In this document: positions 6,461 through 15,390 of the stretch, in pieces
Numbering within the stretch: position 1 is the stretch's first letter
Layout: each line of letters begins with the position of its first letter
Assembly: GCA_946222495.1 (NCBI GenBank)
Contig: CAMICF010000035.1
Coordinates: forward strand, 1-17,686
Direction: 5' to 3'
DNA from: an uncultured Janibacter sp.
Lineage (GTDB): Bacteria > Actinomycetota > Actinomycetes > Actinomycetales > Dermatophilaceae
DNA: 17,686 nucleotides
The notes under the pieces: model-generated
What the model saw: only the letters and a program-made list of their open reading frames with translations
The model's database searches: none
What the model was told of the DNA's origin: nothing
Position numbers and translations under genes: made by a program

Positions 6461-8028
6461 ATGAGCACCGACACGACGCACCCGGCCCTGCTGCGGTCCG
6501 TGGCCGAGGAGACCCCCGACACGGTCTTCCTGGAAACCACCTCTGCGTCAGGAGGGGCCTGCTCCGTGACCTTCGCGGAGCTCGAGGACCGCAGCCGACG
6601 GGTTGCTGCGGGTCTGCTGGCCCGAGGGGTCCGCCGTGGCGACCGGGTCGCTGTGGCCGCACCGAACCACGTCGAGTGGCTCGAGCTGTTCTACGGCGTG
6701 ACCCGGATCGGGGCCGTGCTCGTCACCCTCAACGTGCGCTACCGCGAGGCCGAGCTCCGCTTCATGCTCAACCAGTCGGGCGCTCGTCTGGTGGTGACCT
6801 CGGCCACCGACTCCGGCACCGACCTCAGGGACCTCTACGCAGGAATCCGCACCGAGATCCCCGCTGTCGACGAGATCCTCGTCCTCGGGGTGGACGGCGA
6901 CGACGACTACTCCTCTCTCCTTCGTGACCCGGACGACTCGCTCATCCTGGCCGAGGCAGAGGTCGGTCCCGACGACCCGGCACTCATCCTGTACACATCG
7001 GGAACCACCGGACGCCCGAAGGGAGCGGTCCTCACCCACCGCAGCATGCTGGCTGCCGCCTCGGGCCAGGTCGACCGGCTCGGCACCACCTCGGCAGACG
7101 TGTACCTGTGCGTCATGCCCCTGAACCACGTCGGCGGCATCACCTGCAGCATCACCGCGGCGCTGCTCACGAGGTCCGCCGTCGTGCTGCCGCGGGCGTT
7201 CTCGCCGGCGGGGACCGTGGCAGACCTCGACCGCTACGGGGTCACCATCTTCGCCGGGGTGCCGACGATGTGGTCTCTCCTGGTGTCCGATCCCGCCTTT
7301 GCCTCGGCGGACACGAGCCTCCTGCGCACCGCAGTCGTCGGTGGGTCCAACCTCGAACCGACGCTGGCCGACCAGGTGCTCGCCGCCTGCCCCCGGGCAC
7401 GGTTGACGAACCTCTATGGCCTCTCGGAGTCCTCTGGAGCCGCCGTCATGTCGGCTGTCGATGACTCCACCGAGCAGGTGTCCAGCACGCTCGGCACCCC
7501 GCTCCCGGGAGTCGAGGCCCGCGTGGTCGACCTGGACGGCACCATCTGTGCCGCCGGTGAGCACGGCGAGCTGCAGCTCCGGGGACGGAGCATCGCCGCG
7601 GGCTACTGGGAGCGCCCGGACGAGACCACGGAGGCCTTCCTCGAGGAGGGCTGGCTCCGGACCGGCGACATGGTCACCATGGATTCCGACGGCCACGTCG
7701 TCATGCAGGGCCGCCTGAAGGAGATGTTCGTCCAGGGCGGCTACAACGTCTACCGGTCGAGGTGGAGAACGTCCTCGCGTCCCACCCTGCCGTGGCGATG
7801 GCGGCAGGCATCGGGATTCCGGACCCCGTCCTCGGTGAGGTCGGCTGCTACTACGTGACGCTCCGTCCGGACCAGGAGGTGTCCGAGGACGAGCTCCGCG
7901 AGCACTGCCATCGTCAGGTCGCCGACTACAAGGTCCCGCGACAGATCGTCCTCGTCGACGAGCTGCCGACGACCGCCTCGGGCAAGGTGGCCAAGGCGAC
8001 ACTCCGTGCGCAGCACCACGGCGACTGA
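6461..8028 (+). pseudogene. Acyl-CoA synthetase (class I adenylate-forming), frameshifted before the C-terminal domain
   Basis: The first 431 codons form a normal large domain: an ATP/AMP-binding loop YTSGTTGRPKG at 178-188, MPLNHVGGI, NLYGLSESSG, and GYWERPDETTEAFLEEGWLRTGD. The hinge motif GRLKEMFVQGGYNVY ends at TAC 7751-7753. The next bases are CGGTCGAGGTG where CCGGTCGAGGTG is expected. One C is missing, so the frame shifts and ends at 7858 in nonsense (RSRWRTSSRP). The other frame restores the family sequence (VEVENVLASHPAVAMAAGIG) and runs to TGA 8026-8028, including the catalytic Lys in TASGKVAKATLR. Repaired, it would be 522 residues. Without the C-terminal domain the thioesterification step should fail. 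It may be a true mutation or a missed base in a C run. Confidence 0.85.
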
Positions 8029-8061
8029 CGACAGCCTCAGCCCGGCCGAGCAAGGGGTGCA

Positions 8062-8088
8062 TGGGCTGAGCTCGAGCTCCTGAGCCCA
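8062..8088. terminator. Possible hairpin between convergent genes
   Basis: TGGGCT (8062-8067) can pair with AGCCCA (8083-8088), and the palindrome GAGCTCGAGCTC lies inside. It sits in the 128-bp gap between the acyl-CoA synthetase and the convergent oligopeptidase gene. There is no T tract, so it is only a candidate terminator; nothing else is recognised in this gap. Confidence 0.3.
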
Positions 8089-8156
8089 CCACCCGCGCAG
8101 CAGGTATCGACGACCGGTGACGGGGACGGACCCGCGGGCTCCGCCACGCCGGCACG

Positions 8157-10307
8157 TCAGTCCCGGGTCTGCGTCGCGCCGATCCGGTCGAGGACCCAGG
8201 CCCACTCCCAGGCGGCCTGCTCCCACGCGTCGTAGCGACCGGAGCGGCCGCCGTGCCCGGCGCTCATCTCCGTGCGCAGGAGGATCGGACGCTCGGGCGA
8301 GTGCCGGGTGACCTCCCGGAGGCGGGCCGTCCACTTCGTCGGCTCGGTGAAGTACACCCGGGTGTCGTGCAGCGAGGTCGTCGCGAGGATCGCGGGGTAC
8401 TCGCGCTCGGCGATGTTTTCGTAGGGGCTGTACCCGCGCATGTAGGCGTACACCTCGGGGTCGGCGAGCGGGTTGCCCCACTCCTCCCACTCCCCCACGG
8501 TCAGCGGCAGCTCGGGACGCAGGATGGTGCTCAGCGTGTCCACGAAGGGCACCGCCGCGAGCACGGCCGCGAAGCGGTCGGGCGCGAGGTTGGTCGCGGC
8601 GCCGACGAGCAGACCGCCGGCGGAGCCCCCTTCGGCCGCGAGACGGTCACGCGCCACCCAGCCGGTCTCGTGGAGGTGCTCGGCCGCGGCGACGAAGTCG
8701 GTGAAGGTGTTCTTCTTCGCGAGCATCTTGCCGTCGTCGTACCAGTGCCGGCCGAGCTCGCCGCCGCCGCGGACGTGGGCCACGGCGTAGACGACCCCGC
8801 GGTCGAGCAGGGAGAGGCGGGCGATGGAGAAGTACGGGTCGAAGCTCATCTCGTAGCTGCCGTAGCCGTAGAGCAGACCGGGGTGCGTGCCATCGGGCTC
8901 GAGGCCACGGCGCAGGACGAGCGAGACCGGGACCTGCGTGCCGTCCGGTGCCGTCGCCCAGGTGCGCCGCTGCTCGTAGTCGGCGGGGTCGACGCCGCCG
9001 AGGACGGGCTGCCGCTTGAGGACGATCCGCTCGCCGGTCGCGACGATGATGTCGAGGACCGAGCGCGGGCTGACCCACGACTCGTGGATGACGCGGATCC
9101 GGTCGGTCCCAGGCTCGGCGACCGGCCCCAGGGCCACGGAGTGCAGCTCGTCGTCGAAGGAGACCGGCACGGGGGTGCCGTAGTCCTCCCCGACGAAGGG
9201 GGCGGACCGGCTCGTGCGCGGCAGGATTCGCAGCGCCGGGAGCCCGTCGGCGCGCAGGGAGAGCACGGCGAAGTCGTCGAAGGCGTCGATGCCGAGGAAG
9301 CGTTCGCCCTCGGCACGCTCGAGGAGCGGCTGCCACTGCTCGGGGCTCGTCGCCTCGAGCGGCGCCCAGGCGAGGTCGCCCTCGGGCTGACGCTCGTTGT
9401 GGACGATGAGGAGGTGGTCGCCGGCGGGCTCGACGTCGTACTCGACACCCTCGCGCCGAGGGGCGACGCACCGGGCGGGTGCCGTCGGGTCCGTGGCATC
9501 GATGAGGTGGACCTCGGAGGAGGTCTTGCTGCCCAGGCCGAGGACGATCCAGCGCTCGTCCCGGCTGAGACCGATCCCCATCCAGAACCGCTCGTCGTCC
9601 TCGCGGTGGACGAGCACGTCGGCCTCGCGCGGCGTGCCGATCTCGTGGCGCCACACCTCGTGGGGACGCCACGCCTCGTCGACGGCGATGTGGAAGAGGT
9701 GCCCACCGTCGCGGGAGAAGGCCAGCCCGTAGCCCGCACCGGAGATCGCCTCGTCGAGCACCTCGCCGGAGGCGATGTCGACGACGCGCACGTCGAAGCG
9801 CTCGTCGCCCGTGACGTCGACGGCGTACGCGAGCCGGGTGTGGTCGGCGCTCACCTCGAGGCCGCCGAGCGAGAAGAACTCGTGCCCCTCCGCGAGCGCG
9901 TTGCCGTCGAGGAGGACCACCTCGCCCGGCAGGGGCCGGCTCGGGTCGAGATCGGGCACGGCCCTCGCGTCGGTGAGCGGTGCCCGGCAGTGGATCGCGT
10001 ACTGCTGCCCCTCGACCGTGCGCGCGTAGTACCACCAGTCCCCCGAGGCGACCGGGACGGACAGGTCGGTCTCGAGGGTGCGCTCCTTGATCTCGTCGAA
10101 GAGCCGCTGACGCAGCGGGGCGAGGTGCGCCGTGCTCGCCTCGGCGTAGGCGTTCTCCGCCTCGAGGTGGGCGAGGACGTCCGGATCCTCGGGGTCGCTC
10201 AGCCAGGCATAGGGGTCGACGACGTCGTCCCCGTGGTGGGTGCGCGTCACGGGACGCCGCTCGGCCACGGGCGGGGTGAGGTCCGCCCCCTTCGCGCGCT
10301 CGTCCAT
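8157..10307 (-). CDS. ptrB: S9 family peptidase, oligopeptidase B type
   Basis: This is a cytoplasmic serine peptidase that cleaves short peptides after basic residues. A seven-bladed propeller occupies roughly 70-420, preceded by the typical start DVVDPYAWLSDPEDPDVLAHL. The alpha/beta-hydrolase domain carries GGSAGG with nucleophile Ser562, Asp648 in LHDTRV and His685 in SAGHGGRSGR. The acidic stretch VGEWEEWGNP is also kept; it is typical of oligopeptidase B. I use the ATG at 10307 (716 residues) because AGGAG (10317-10313) precedes it by 5 bases. An in-frame ATG at 10325 overlaps the dnaE stop but has no well-spaced ribosome site. It is downstream of dnaE on the same strand and probably co-transcribed. 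Confidence 0.93.
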   Translation of the reverse strand: MDERAKGADLTPPVAERRPVTRTHHGDDVVDPYAWLSDPEDPDVLAHLEAENAYAEASTAHLAPLRQRLFDEIKERTLETDLSVPVASGDWWYYARTVEGQQYAIHCRAPLTDARAVPDLDPSRPLPGEVVLLDGNALAEGHEFFSLGGLEVSADHTRLAYAVDVTGDERFDVRVVDIASGEVLDEAISGAGYGLAFSRDGGHLFHIAVDEAWRPHEVWRHEIGTPREADVLVHREDDERFWMGIGLSRDERWIVLGLGSKTSSEVHLIDATDPTAPARCVAPRREGVEYDVEPAGDHLLIVHNERQPEGDLAWAPLEATSPEQWQPLLERAEGERFLGIDAFDDFAVLSLRADGLPALRILPRTSRSAPFVGEDYGTPVPVSFDDELHSVALGPVAEPGTDRIRVIHESWVSPRSVLDIIVATGERIVLKRQPVLGGVDPADYEQRRTWATAPDGTQVPVSLVLRRGLEPDGTHPGLLYGYGSYEMSFDPYFSIARLSLLDRGVVYAVAHVRGGGELGRHWYDDGKMLAKKNTFTDFVAAAEHLHETGWVARDRLAAEGGSAGGLLVGAATNLAPDRFAAVLAAVPFVDTLSTILRPELPLTVGEWEEWGNPLADPEVYAYMRGYSPYENIAEREYPAILATTSLHDTRVYFTEPTKWTARLREVTRHSPERPILLRTEMSAGHGGRSGRYDAWEQAAWEWAWVLDRIGATQTRD

Positions 10308-10321
10308 GCTCTCTCCTGCAC

Positions 10322-13300
10322 TCATGCCGACACCGCTCTCGCTCCGAGGATCACCTTGAGGTCACCGATCAACGCCTCGCTCGGCTCGACCCGGTAGCTG
10401 GCGTCGACGGACATCGTCACCGCACGTCCGGGCTGGACGAGCTTGATCTGCACGTCGGTGCTGCCCGGGTGCTGCCCGAGGACCTGCTTGACCTCCTCGA
10501 TGCGTCCGGTCGTCGCGCGGGAGTAGTCGAGGGTGAGGACGACGGGCCCGCGGGGGCCGTCGGTGAGCTCGGGGATCGTCAGGTCCTCGGCATAGATCGA
10601 GACCGTGTCGTCGCGCGCGTTCACCCGGCCCTTGACGACGGCCACGATGTCCTGGGTGAGCATCGTCTGGACCGTGAGGTAGGTCTTCGGGAAGAAGAGG
10701 CACTCGATCGCGCCCTCGAGGTCCTCGATGGTCGCGATGGCCCAGAGGTCCCCCTTCTTCGTCCGCTTGACGCTCAGCCCGGTGACGAGGCCCGCGATGG
10801 TGACGTGGCTCTTCTCCTTCACGCCGTTGTCGGACTGCGTCAGCGTGGCGATCGACGTGTCCGCGGCGCGCTGCAGCACGTGCTCGACGCCGAAGAGCGG
10901 GTGGTCGGAGACGTAGAGGCCGAGCATCTCGCGCTCGTTGCTCAGCTTGGCGTGCTTGTCCCACTCGACGTCGGGGATCGCGCGCAGGCCCATCCCCTCG
11001 ATCCCCCCGGGACCGTCGTCGGCACCGTCGTCGGCACCGAACATGTCCCACAGGGAGTCTTGCCCGACGGCCTCCTTGCGCTTGACCCCGACGAAGGCGT
11101 CGACGTACTCCTCGTGGACCATGACGAGGCCCTGGCGCGGGTGGCCGAGGTCGTCGAAGGCGCCGGCCATGATCAGCGACTCGATGGTCCGCTTGTTGCA
11201 CACGACCGCCGGGCACTTGGCGAGGAAGTCGTCGAAGGAGGTGAAGGCCCCCTTCTCGTTGCGGGCCTCGATGATCGCCTCGACGACATTGCGGCCGACG
11301 TTGCGGATGGCCTGCATGCCGAAGCGGATGTCCTCGCCGACGGCGGCGAAGGGCCCCTCGGACTCGTTGACCGAGGGCGGCAGCACCTTGATGCCCATGC
11401 GGCGGCACTCGTTGAGGTAGAGCGCCGACTTGTCCTTGTCGTCCCCGACGGACGTGAGCAGCGCGGCCATGTACTCGGCCGGGTAGTTCGCCTTGAGGTA
11501 GGCGGTCCAGTACGAGACGAGACCGTAGGCCGCGGTGTGCGCCTTGTTGAAGGCGTAGTCGGAGAAGGGGACGAGGACGCCCCAGAGGGCGGCGATGGAG
11601 GCCTCGTTGTAGCCATTGGCCTTCATGCCCTCGGAGAAGGGGACGTACTCCTTGTCGAGGACCTCCTTCTTCTTCTTGCCCATGGCACGGCGCAGGAGGT
11701 CGGCGTTGCCGAGGGTGTACCCCGCCAGCTTCTGCGCGATCTCCATGACCTGCTCCTGGTAGATGCAGTTCGAGAGCACCATCCCGGAGGAGACGAAGTT
11801 GTGGACGTCCTCGACCGTGATGTCGTAGACCGGCTCGGCCGCCCCCACGACGACGTCCTCGACACGGGTCCAGTCCATCGACGCGGCGAAGCGGTCCTCC
11901 GCCGTCCCCATGACGTCGAGGTAGGCCTTCGAGGTCTCGTTGAGCGGGTAGAGACCGGACCCGTCGTAGAGCGGGTGGGTGGTCTTGGGCGACTTCACCG
12001 TGCCCGAGCGCCACAGGTGCCGCCGCAGGGCGGGAAGGGTGGCGGCACCGACGGCCATCGACCGTCGGCTCCGGGAGGCCAGGGCCGGGTCCTCACGCAC
12101 GACGTCACCGGCGTGCACGAGCATGTGCTCGAGACCGATGCCGCGGCTGTGGGAGGCGGTGGACAGCTCGGCCCGCGGGCTGACCTTGGCCTGGTGCACC
12201 ATCTCCGGCACGACGACCTGCCAGAACCGCTCGTCGTAGACGTGCACCGTCCACACGTCCTGGATCCCGAACCGGGCGGAGACGTAGCTGTCCGCGTGCG
12301 CGAGGCGCGACGGGATGCCTAGACCGCCGAGGACCTCCTGCACGTCCTCCGCCAGCCGGTGGCTCACGGTCTTGTAGAAGGCCAGCTGGGACCCGACGTG
12401 GCCGTCGCCGTCCCACAGGGCGGCGAGCAGTCGGGTGCGCGCCTCGACGCTCCCGCGCTTCATCGCCTCCGGGAGGAACTTGTGCGCCGACGTCGTCTTC
12501 TCGACGTACCCCAGTCCCCGCAGCCACCGGTTGATGCCGATCGAGGCGAAGCCGCCCCGGTGGGGGTTCCCGCCGTTGCCGACGCCCGCGGGCGCCGCGG
12601 CGAAACGGACCCTGGGGGCCCGACGGTCGAGGCAGTCCTCCACCGGGTGGGTGTCGTCGAAGAGCGCGGTGCACAGGCGCGCCACCTCGGTCCGCAGCTC
12701 GGGGCTGGAGCTGATGAAGGTGTTCTCGTAGAGGGTGACGTAGCCGTCGGACACGAGGTAGCCCAGCAGTGCCGCCTCCTCCGGCGTCACCGCCGAGGGG
12801 GACTCCCAGTCCTGGGCGGCCCGCGGCCGGGCGATCCGGTCGACGCCCGGGACGAGGTCGCCCGCGGCCACCCACCCGCGGGGCGTGAGGACGGGGTGGT
12901 CGCCCGACAGCCGCAGCTTCTGACCGGACGACGTCCGCACGGTGAGCACGAGCTTGTCCGGCATCTGCCACCAGTGGGTGACCCGGCGGCGCACGACGTC
13001 GCCGGAGTCGTCGACACCGAAGGTGAAGAATCCCTCGCGGACCCGCTCCTCGAGCTCGTCGACCCGGACCCGCTCGCCCGTGTCGGCATCGATGATCGGG
13101 GTCTCCGCCGCGACGCAGAGACCGTGCGTCGTCCCGAGGATCGGCTCGAGCGCCTCCTCCATCTGCGGCTGAAGCTTGCCCTTGAGCTGCGGGTCGAGCG
13201 GCGTGGCCTCCTGCCGGCCGTTCTTGCGCAGCGCGAAGTTCGTGTGGGCGTTCACACCCATGGGGCCCGGCCGGTAGAGCGCGAGGGCGGCGGAGATGTC

Positions 13301-15271
13301 CTCGAAGTTGTCCGGCTGCATCAGCCGCAGCAGGGTGCGCATGCCGCCGCCGTCGAGCTGGAAGACCCCGAGGGTGTCGCCACGACCGAGGAGGCGGTAG
13401 GTCGCCGGGTCGGTCATGTCCTTGCTCAGCGCGTCGAGGTCGATCTCCTCGTCGCGGTTCTTCCTGATGTTGATCAGGGCGTCGTCGAGGATCGTCAGGT
13501 TGCGCAGGCCGAGGAAGTCCATCTTGACCAGCCCGAGCGTCTCGCACGTCGGGTAGTCGAACTGGGTGAGGACCTGGCCGTCCTGGAGGCGGCGCATGAT
13601 CGGGATGACGTCGATGAGCGGCTCGCTCGACATGATGACGCCGGCGGCGTGGACGCCCCACTGCCGCTTCAGGCCCTCGAGGCCCTTGGCCGTCTCGACG
13701 ATCTCCCCGAAGTGCTTCTCCGTCTCGACGAGCTGGCGGAACTCCTGCCCCTCGGCGTAGCGGTCGTGCTCCGGGTCGTACATCTTGTTCAGCGGCACGC
13801 CCTTGCCCATGACGTCGGCGGGCATCGCCTTGGTCAGCTGCTCGCCGACCGAGAAGGGGTGGCCCATGACACGGGCGGCGTCCTTGACGGCCTGCTTGGC
13901 CTTGATCGTGCCGTAGGTGGCGATCATCGCCACGCGCTCGTCGCCGTACTTGTCGGAGACGTACTTGATGACCTCGGAGCGTCGACGCTCGTCGAAGTCC
14001 ACGTCGAAGTCCGGCATCGACTGCCGCTCCGGGTTGAGGAAGCGCTCGAAGATCAGGCCGTGCGGGACGGGGTCGAGGTCGGTGATGCCCATGGCGTAGG
14101 CGCACATCGAGCCGGCACCCGAGCCACGGCCCGGACCGACGCGGATCCCGTTGTTCTTGGCCCAGTTGATGAAGTCGGCGACGACGAGGAAGTACCCCGG
14201 GTACTTCTTCCCGAGGATGACCTCGGCCTCGTAGTCCGCCTGCTTCTGCGCGTACTCCGGGATCCCCTCGGGGAACCGGCGAGCGAGACCGGTCTGGACC
14301 TCCTTGACGAACCAGGACTCCTCGTTCTCCCCCTCCGGGACGTCGAAGCGCGGCATGTACCGCCCTTCACCCTCGGTGAAGGAGACCTCGCACATGTCCG
14401 CGACGAGGAGCGTGTTGTCGCACGCCTCCGGCAGCTCGCGCCACAGCTGGCGCATCTCGGCGGGCGACTTGAGGTAGTAGCCGGACCCCTCGAAGGAGAA
14501 CCGGTTGGGGTCGAGGAGCGTCGAGCCGGAGTTGATGCACAGGAGCGCGTCCTGCGCGATGTTGTCCTCCTGCTTGACGTAGTGGAGGTCGTTCGTCGCC
14601 AGCAGCGGCAGCTGGAGGTCCTTGGCCAGCCGCATGAGGTCCTCGCGCACCCGACGCTCGATCTGGTTGCCGTGGTCCATCAGCTCGAGGAAGTAGTGCT
14701 CCTTGCCGAAGATGTCCCGGAACTCCGACGCCGCCTGGATCGCCTCGTCGTACCGGCCCAGGCGCAGCTTCGTCTGGATCTCGCCCGAGGGGCAGCCCGT
14801 CGTCGCGATGAGCCCCTCGCCGTACTGCGAGAGGAGCTCCCGGTCGAGCCGGGGCCACTTCGCGTACACGGCGTCCAGGGACGCGATGGAGTCCATCCGG
14901 AAGAGGTTGTGCATGCCGGTGTTGTTGCGGGCCAGCAGCGTCATGTGCGTGTACGCACCGCCACCGGAGACGTCGTCGCCCTTCGACGTCCGCTCGTCGC
15001 CCCACCGGACGCGGGTCTTGTCGCTGCGGTGCGTCCCCGGGGCGACATAGGCCTCGAGACCGATGATCGGCTTCACATCGTAGGACTGCGCCGTCTTCCA
15101 GAACTCGTGCGCCCCGAAGAGGTATCCGTGGTCGGTCATCGCGATCGCCGGCATGCCCATCTCCTGGGCCGTGGCGAACATGTCCGTGATCCGGGCGGCG
15201 CCGTCGAGCATCGAGTACTCGGTGTGGTTGTGCAGGTGGACGAAGTTCTCGGAACGCGGCAGCTCGGACAT
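10322..15271 (-). CDS. dnaE: DNA polymerase III alpha subunit (DnaE1), interrupted by an intein
   Basis: This is the replicative polymerase catalytic subunit. The precursor has 1649 residues; removal of the 450-residue intein (719-1168) leaves 1199, normal for actinobacterial DnaE1. The N-terminal PHP domain keeps metal-ligand motifs (HLHNHTEYSMLDG at 12-24, MTDHGYLFG, TGCPSGEI, ATNDLHYV), consistent with proofreading by this domain as known in mycobacteria. The palm has the catalytic aspartates in PDFDVDFDE (420-428) and later KMDFLGL. After the intein come YQEQVM, DLLRRAMGKKKK, a clamp-binding motif QDSLWDMF starting at 1404, and an OB-fold region near 1470-1560. The start at 15271 gives MSELPRSENFVHLHNH, the usual family start, and fits a leaderless promoter; 49 further upstream codons are open but look non-coding. 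The gene is followed by ptrB. Confidence 0.96.
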   Translation of the reverse strand: MSELPRSENFVHLHNHTEYSMLDGAARITDMFATAQEMGMPAIAMTDHGYLFGAHEFWKTAQSYDVKPIIGLEAYVAPGTHRSDKTRVRWGDERTSKGDDVSGGGAYTHMTLLARNNTGMHNLFRMDSIASLDAVYAKWPRLDRELLSQYGEGLIATTGCPSGEIQTKLRLGRYDEAIQAASEFRDIFGKEHYFLELMDHGNQIERRVREDLMRLAKDLQLPLLATNDLHYVKQEDNIAQDALLCINSGSTLLDPNRFSFEGSGYYLKSPAEMRQLWRELPEACDNTLLVADMCEVSFTEGEGRYMPRFDVPEGENEESWFVKEVQTGLARRFPEGIPEYAQKQADYEAEVILGKKYPGYFLVVADFINWAKNNGIRVGPGRGSGAGSMCAYAMGITDLDPVPHGLIFERFLNPERQSMPDFDVDFDERRRSEVIKYVSDKYGDERVAMIATYGTIKAKQAVKDAARVMGHPFSVGEQLTKAMPADVMGKGVPLNKMYDPEHDRYAEGQEFRQLVETEKHFGEIVETAKGLEGLKRQWGVHAAGVIMSSEPLIDVIPIMRRLQDGQVLTQFDYPTCETLGLVKMDFLGLRNLTILDDALINIRKNRDEEIDLDALSKDMTDPATYRLLGRGDTLGVFQLDGGGMRTLLRLMQPDNFEDISAALALYRPGPMGVNAHTNFALRKNGRQEATPLDPQLKGKLQPQMEEALEPILGTTHGLCVAAETPIIDADTGERVRVDELEERVREGFFTFGVDDSGDVVRRRVTHWWQMPDKLVLTVRTSSGQKLRLSGDHPVLTPRGWVAAGDLVPGVDRIARPRAAQDWESPSAVTPEEAALLGYLVSDGYVTLYENTFISSSPELRTEVARLCTALFDDTHPVEDCLDRRAPRVRFAAAPAGVGNGGNPHRGGFASIGINRWLRGLGYVEKTTSAHKFLPEAMKRGSVEARTRLLAALWDGDGHVGSQLAFYKTVSHRLAEDVQEVLGGLGIPSRLAHADSYVSARFGIQDVWTVHVYDERFWQVVVPEMVHQAKVSPRAELSTASHSRGIGLEHMLVHAGDVVREDPALASRSRRSMAVGAATLPALRRHLWRSGTVKSPKTTHPLYDGSGLYPLNETSKAYLDVMGTAEDRFAASMDWTRVEDVVVGAAEPVYDITVEDVHNFVSSGMVLSNCIYQEQVMEIAQKLAGYTLGNADLLRRAMGKKKKEVLDKEYVPFSEGMKANGYNEASIAALWGVLVPFSDYAFNKAHTAAYGLVSYWTAYLKANYPAEYMAALLTSVGDDKDKSALYLNECRRMGIKVLPPSVNESEGPFAAVGEDIRFGMQAIRNVGRNVVEAIIEARNEKGAFTSFDDFLAKCPAVVCNKRTIESLIMAGAFDDLGHPRQGLVMVHEEYVDAFVGVKRKEAVGQDSLWDMFGADDGADDGPGGIEGMGLRAIPDVEWDKHAKLSNEREMLGLYVSDHPLFGVEHVLQRAADTSIATLTQSDNGVKEKSHVTIAGLVTGLSVKRTKKGDLWAIATIEDLEGAIECLFFPKTYLTVQTMLTQDIVAVVKGRVNARDDTVSIYAEDLTIPELTDGPRGPVVLTLDYSRATTGRIEEVKQVLGQHPGSTDVQIKLVQPGRAVTMSVDASYRVEPSEALIGDLKVILGARAVSA
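11768..13117 (-). mobile_element. DnaE intein with LAGLIDADG homing endonuclease
   Basis: This is an in-frame insert of exactly 450 codons. Cys1 (codon 13117-13115) follows the host residues ILGTTHGL. The end is Asn450 (codon 11770-11768), followed by Cys+1 and the host sequence IYQEQVMEIAQ. Splicing motifs: block A is CVAAETPIIDADTGERVRVDEL (1-22), block B has Ser-Gly-Asp-His at 71-74, block F is VYDITVEDVHNF (430-441) and block G is SGMVLSN followed by Cys. The penultimate residue is Ser, not the usual His. Two endonuclease motifs are present, LLGYLVSDG (117-125, acidic Asp124) and LLAALWDGDG (230-239, Asp238), with a block D-like HKFLPEAM (212-219) and block H-like LGGLGIPSRL (263-272) around the second. 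It should self-splice from the polymerase and may home into empty dnaE alleles. Confidence 0.95.
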
Positions 15272-15278
15272 CGGCACG

Positions 15279-15284
15279 AGTCTA
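15279..15284 (-). promoter_or_regulatory. -10 box of dnaE, probably leaderless
   Basis: On the minus strand TAGACT matches the TAnnnT core of sigma-A -10 boxes. Seven bases separate it from the ATG at 15271, so transcription would begin at or one base before the start codon. No Shine-Dalgarno sequence lies at normal distance from that ATG. No good -35 hexamer was seen. Confidence 0.5.
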
Positions 15285-15384
15285 GATCGCTCCGCCGACA
15301 GCCGGGTCGCCCGTCCGTCGTCCTCGGCCGGCCGCTCGGCGCGTCGCATCCCCGAGCCTGCTGTCCACCGGGACGAAGGGGGGT

Positions 15385-15390
15385 TAACGT
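15385..15390 (+). promoter_or_regulatory. Candidate -10 box for the acyl-CoA synthetase gene
   Basis: TAACGT fits TAnnnT. A weak -35 (TGTCCA, 15362-15367) lies 17 bases upstream. The predicted start of transcription is near 15397, giving a leader of about 36 bases with the ribosome site. The assignment is by eye only. Confidence 0.35.

Noticed and set aside
8253..10397. Long plus-strand open frame opposite the oligopeptidase gene
   Set aside because: It has the same shadow pattern, lacks a domain, and overlaps a gene with a full catalytic triad.
11768..13117. Insert in dnaE as a domain insertion or an independent endonuclease gene
   Set aside because: The exact Cys1, the Asn-Cys end and ordered splicing blocks fit an intein, and the frame is continuous with the host gene on both sides.
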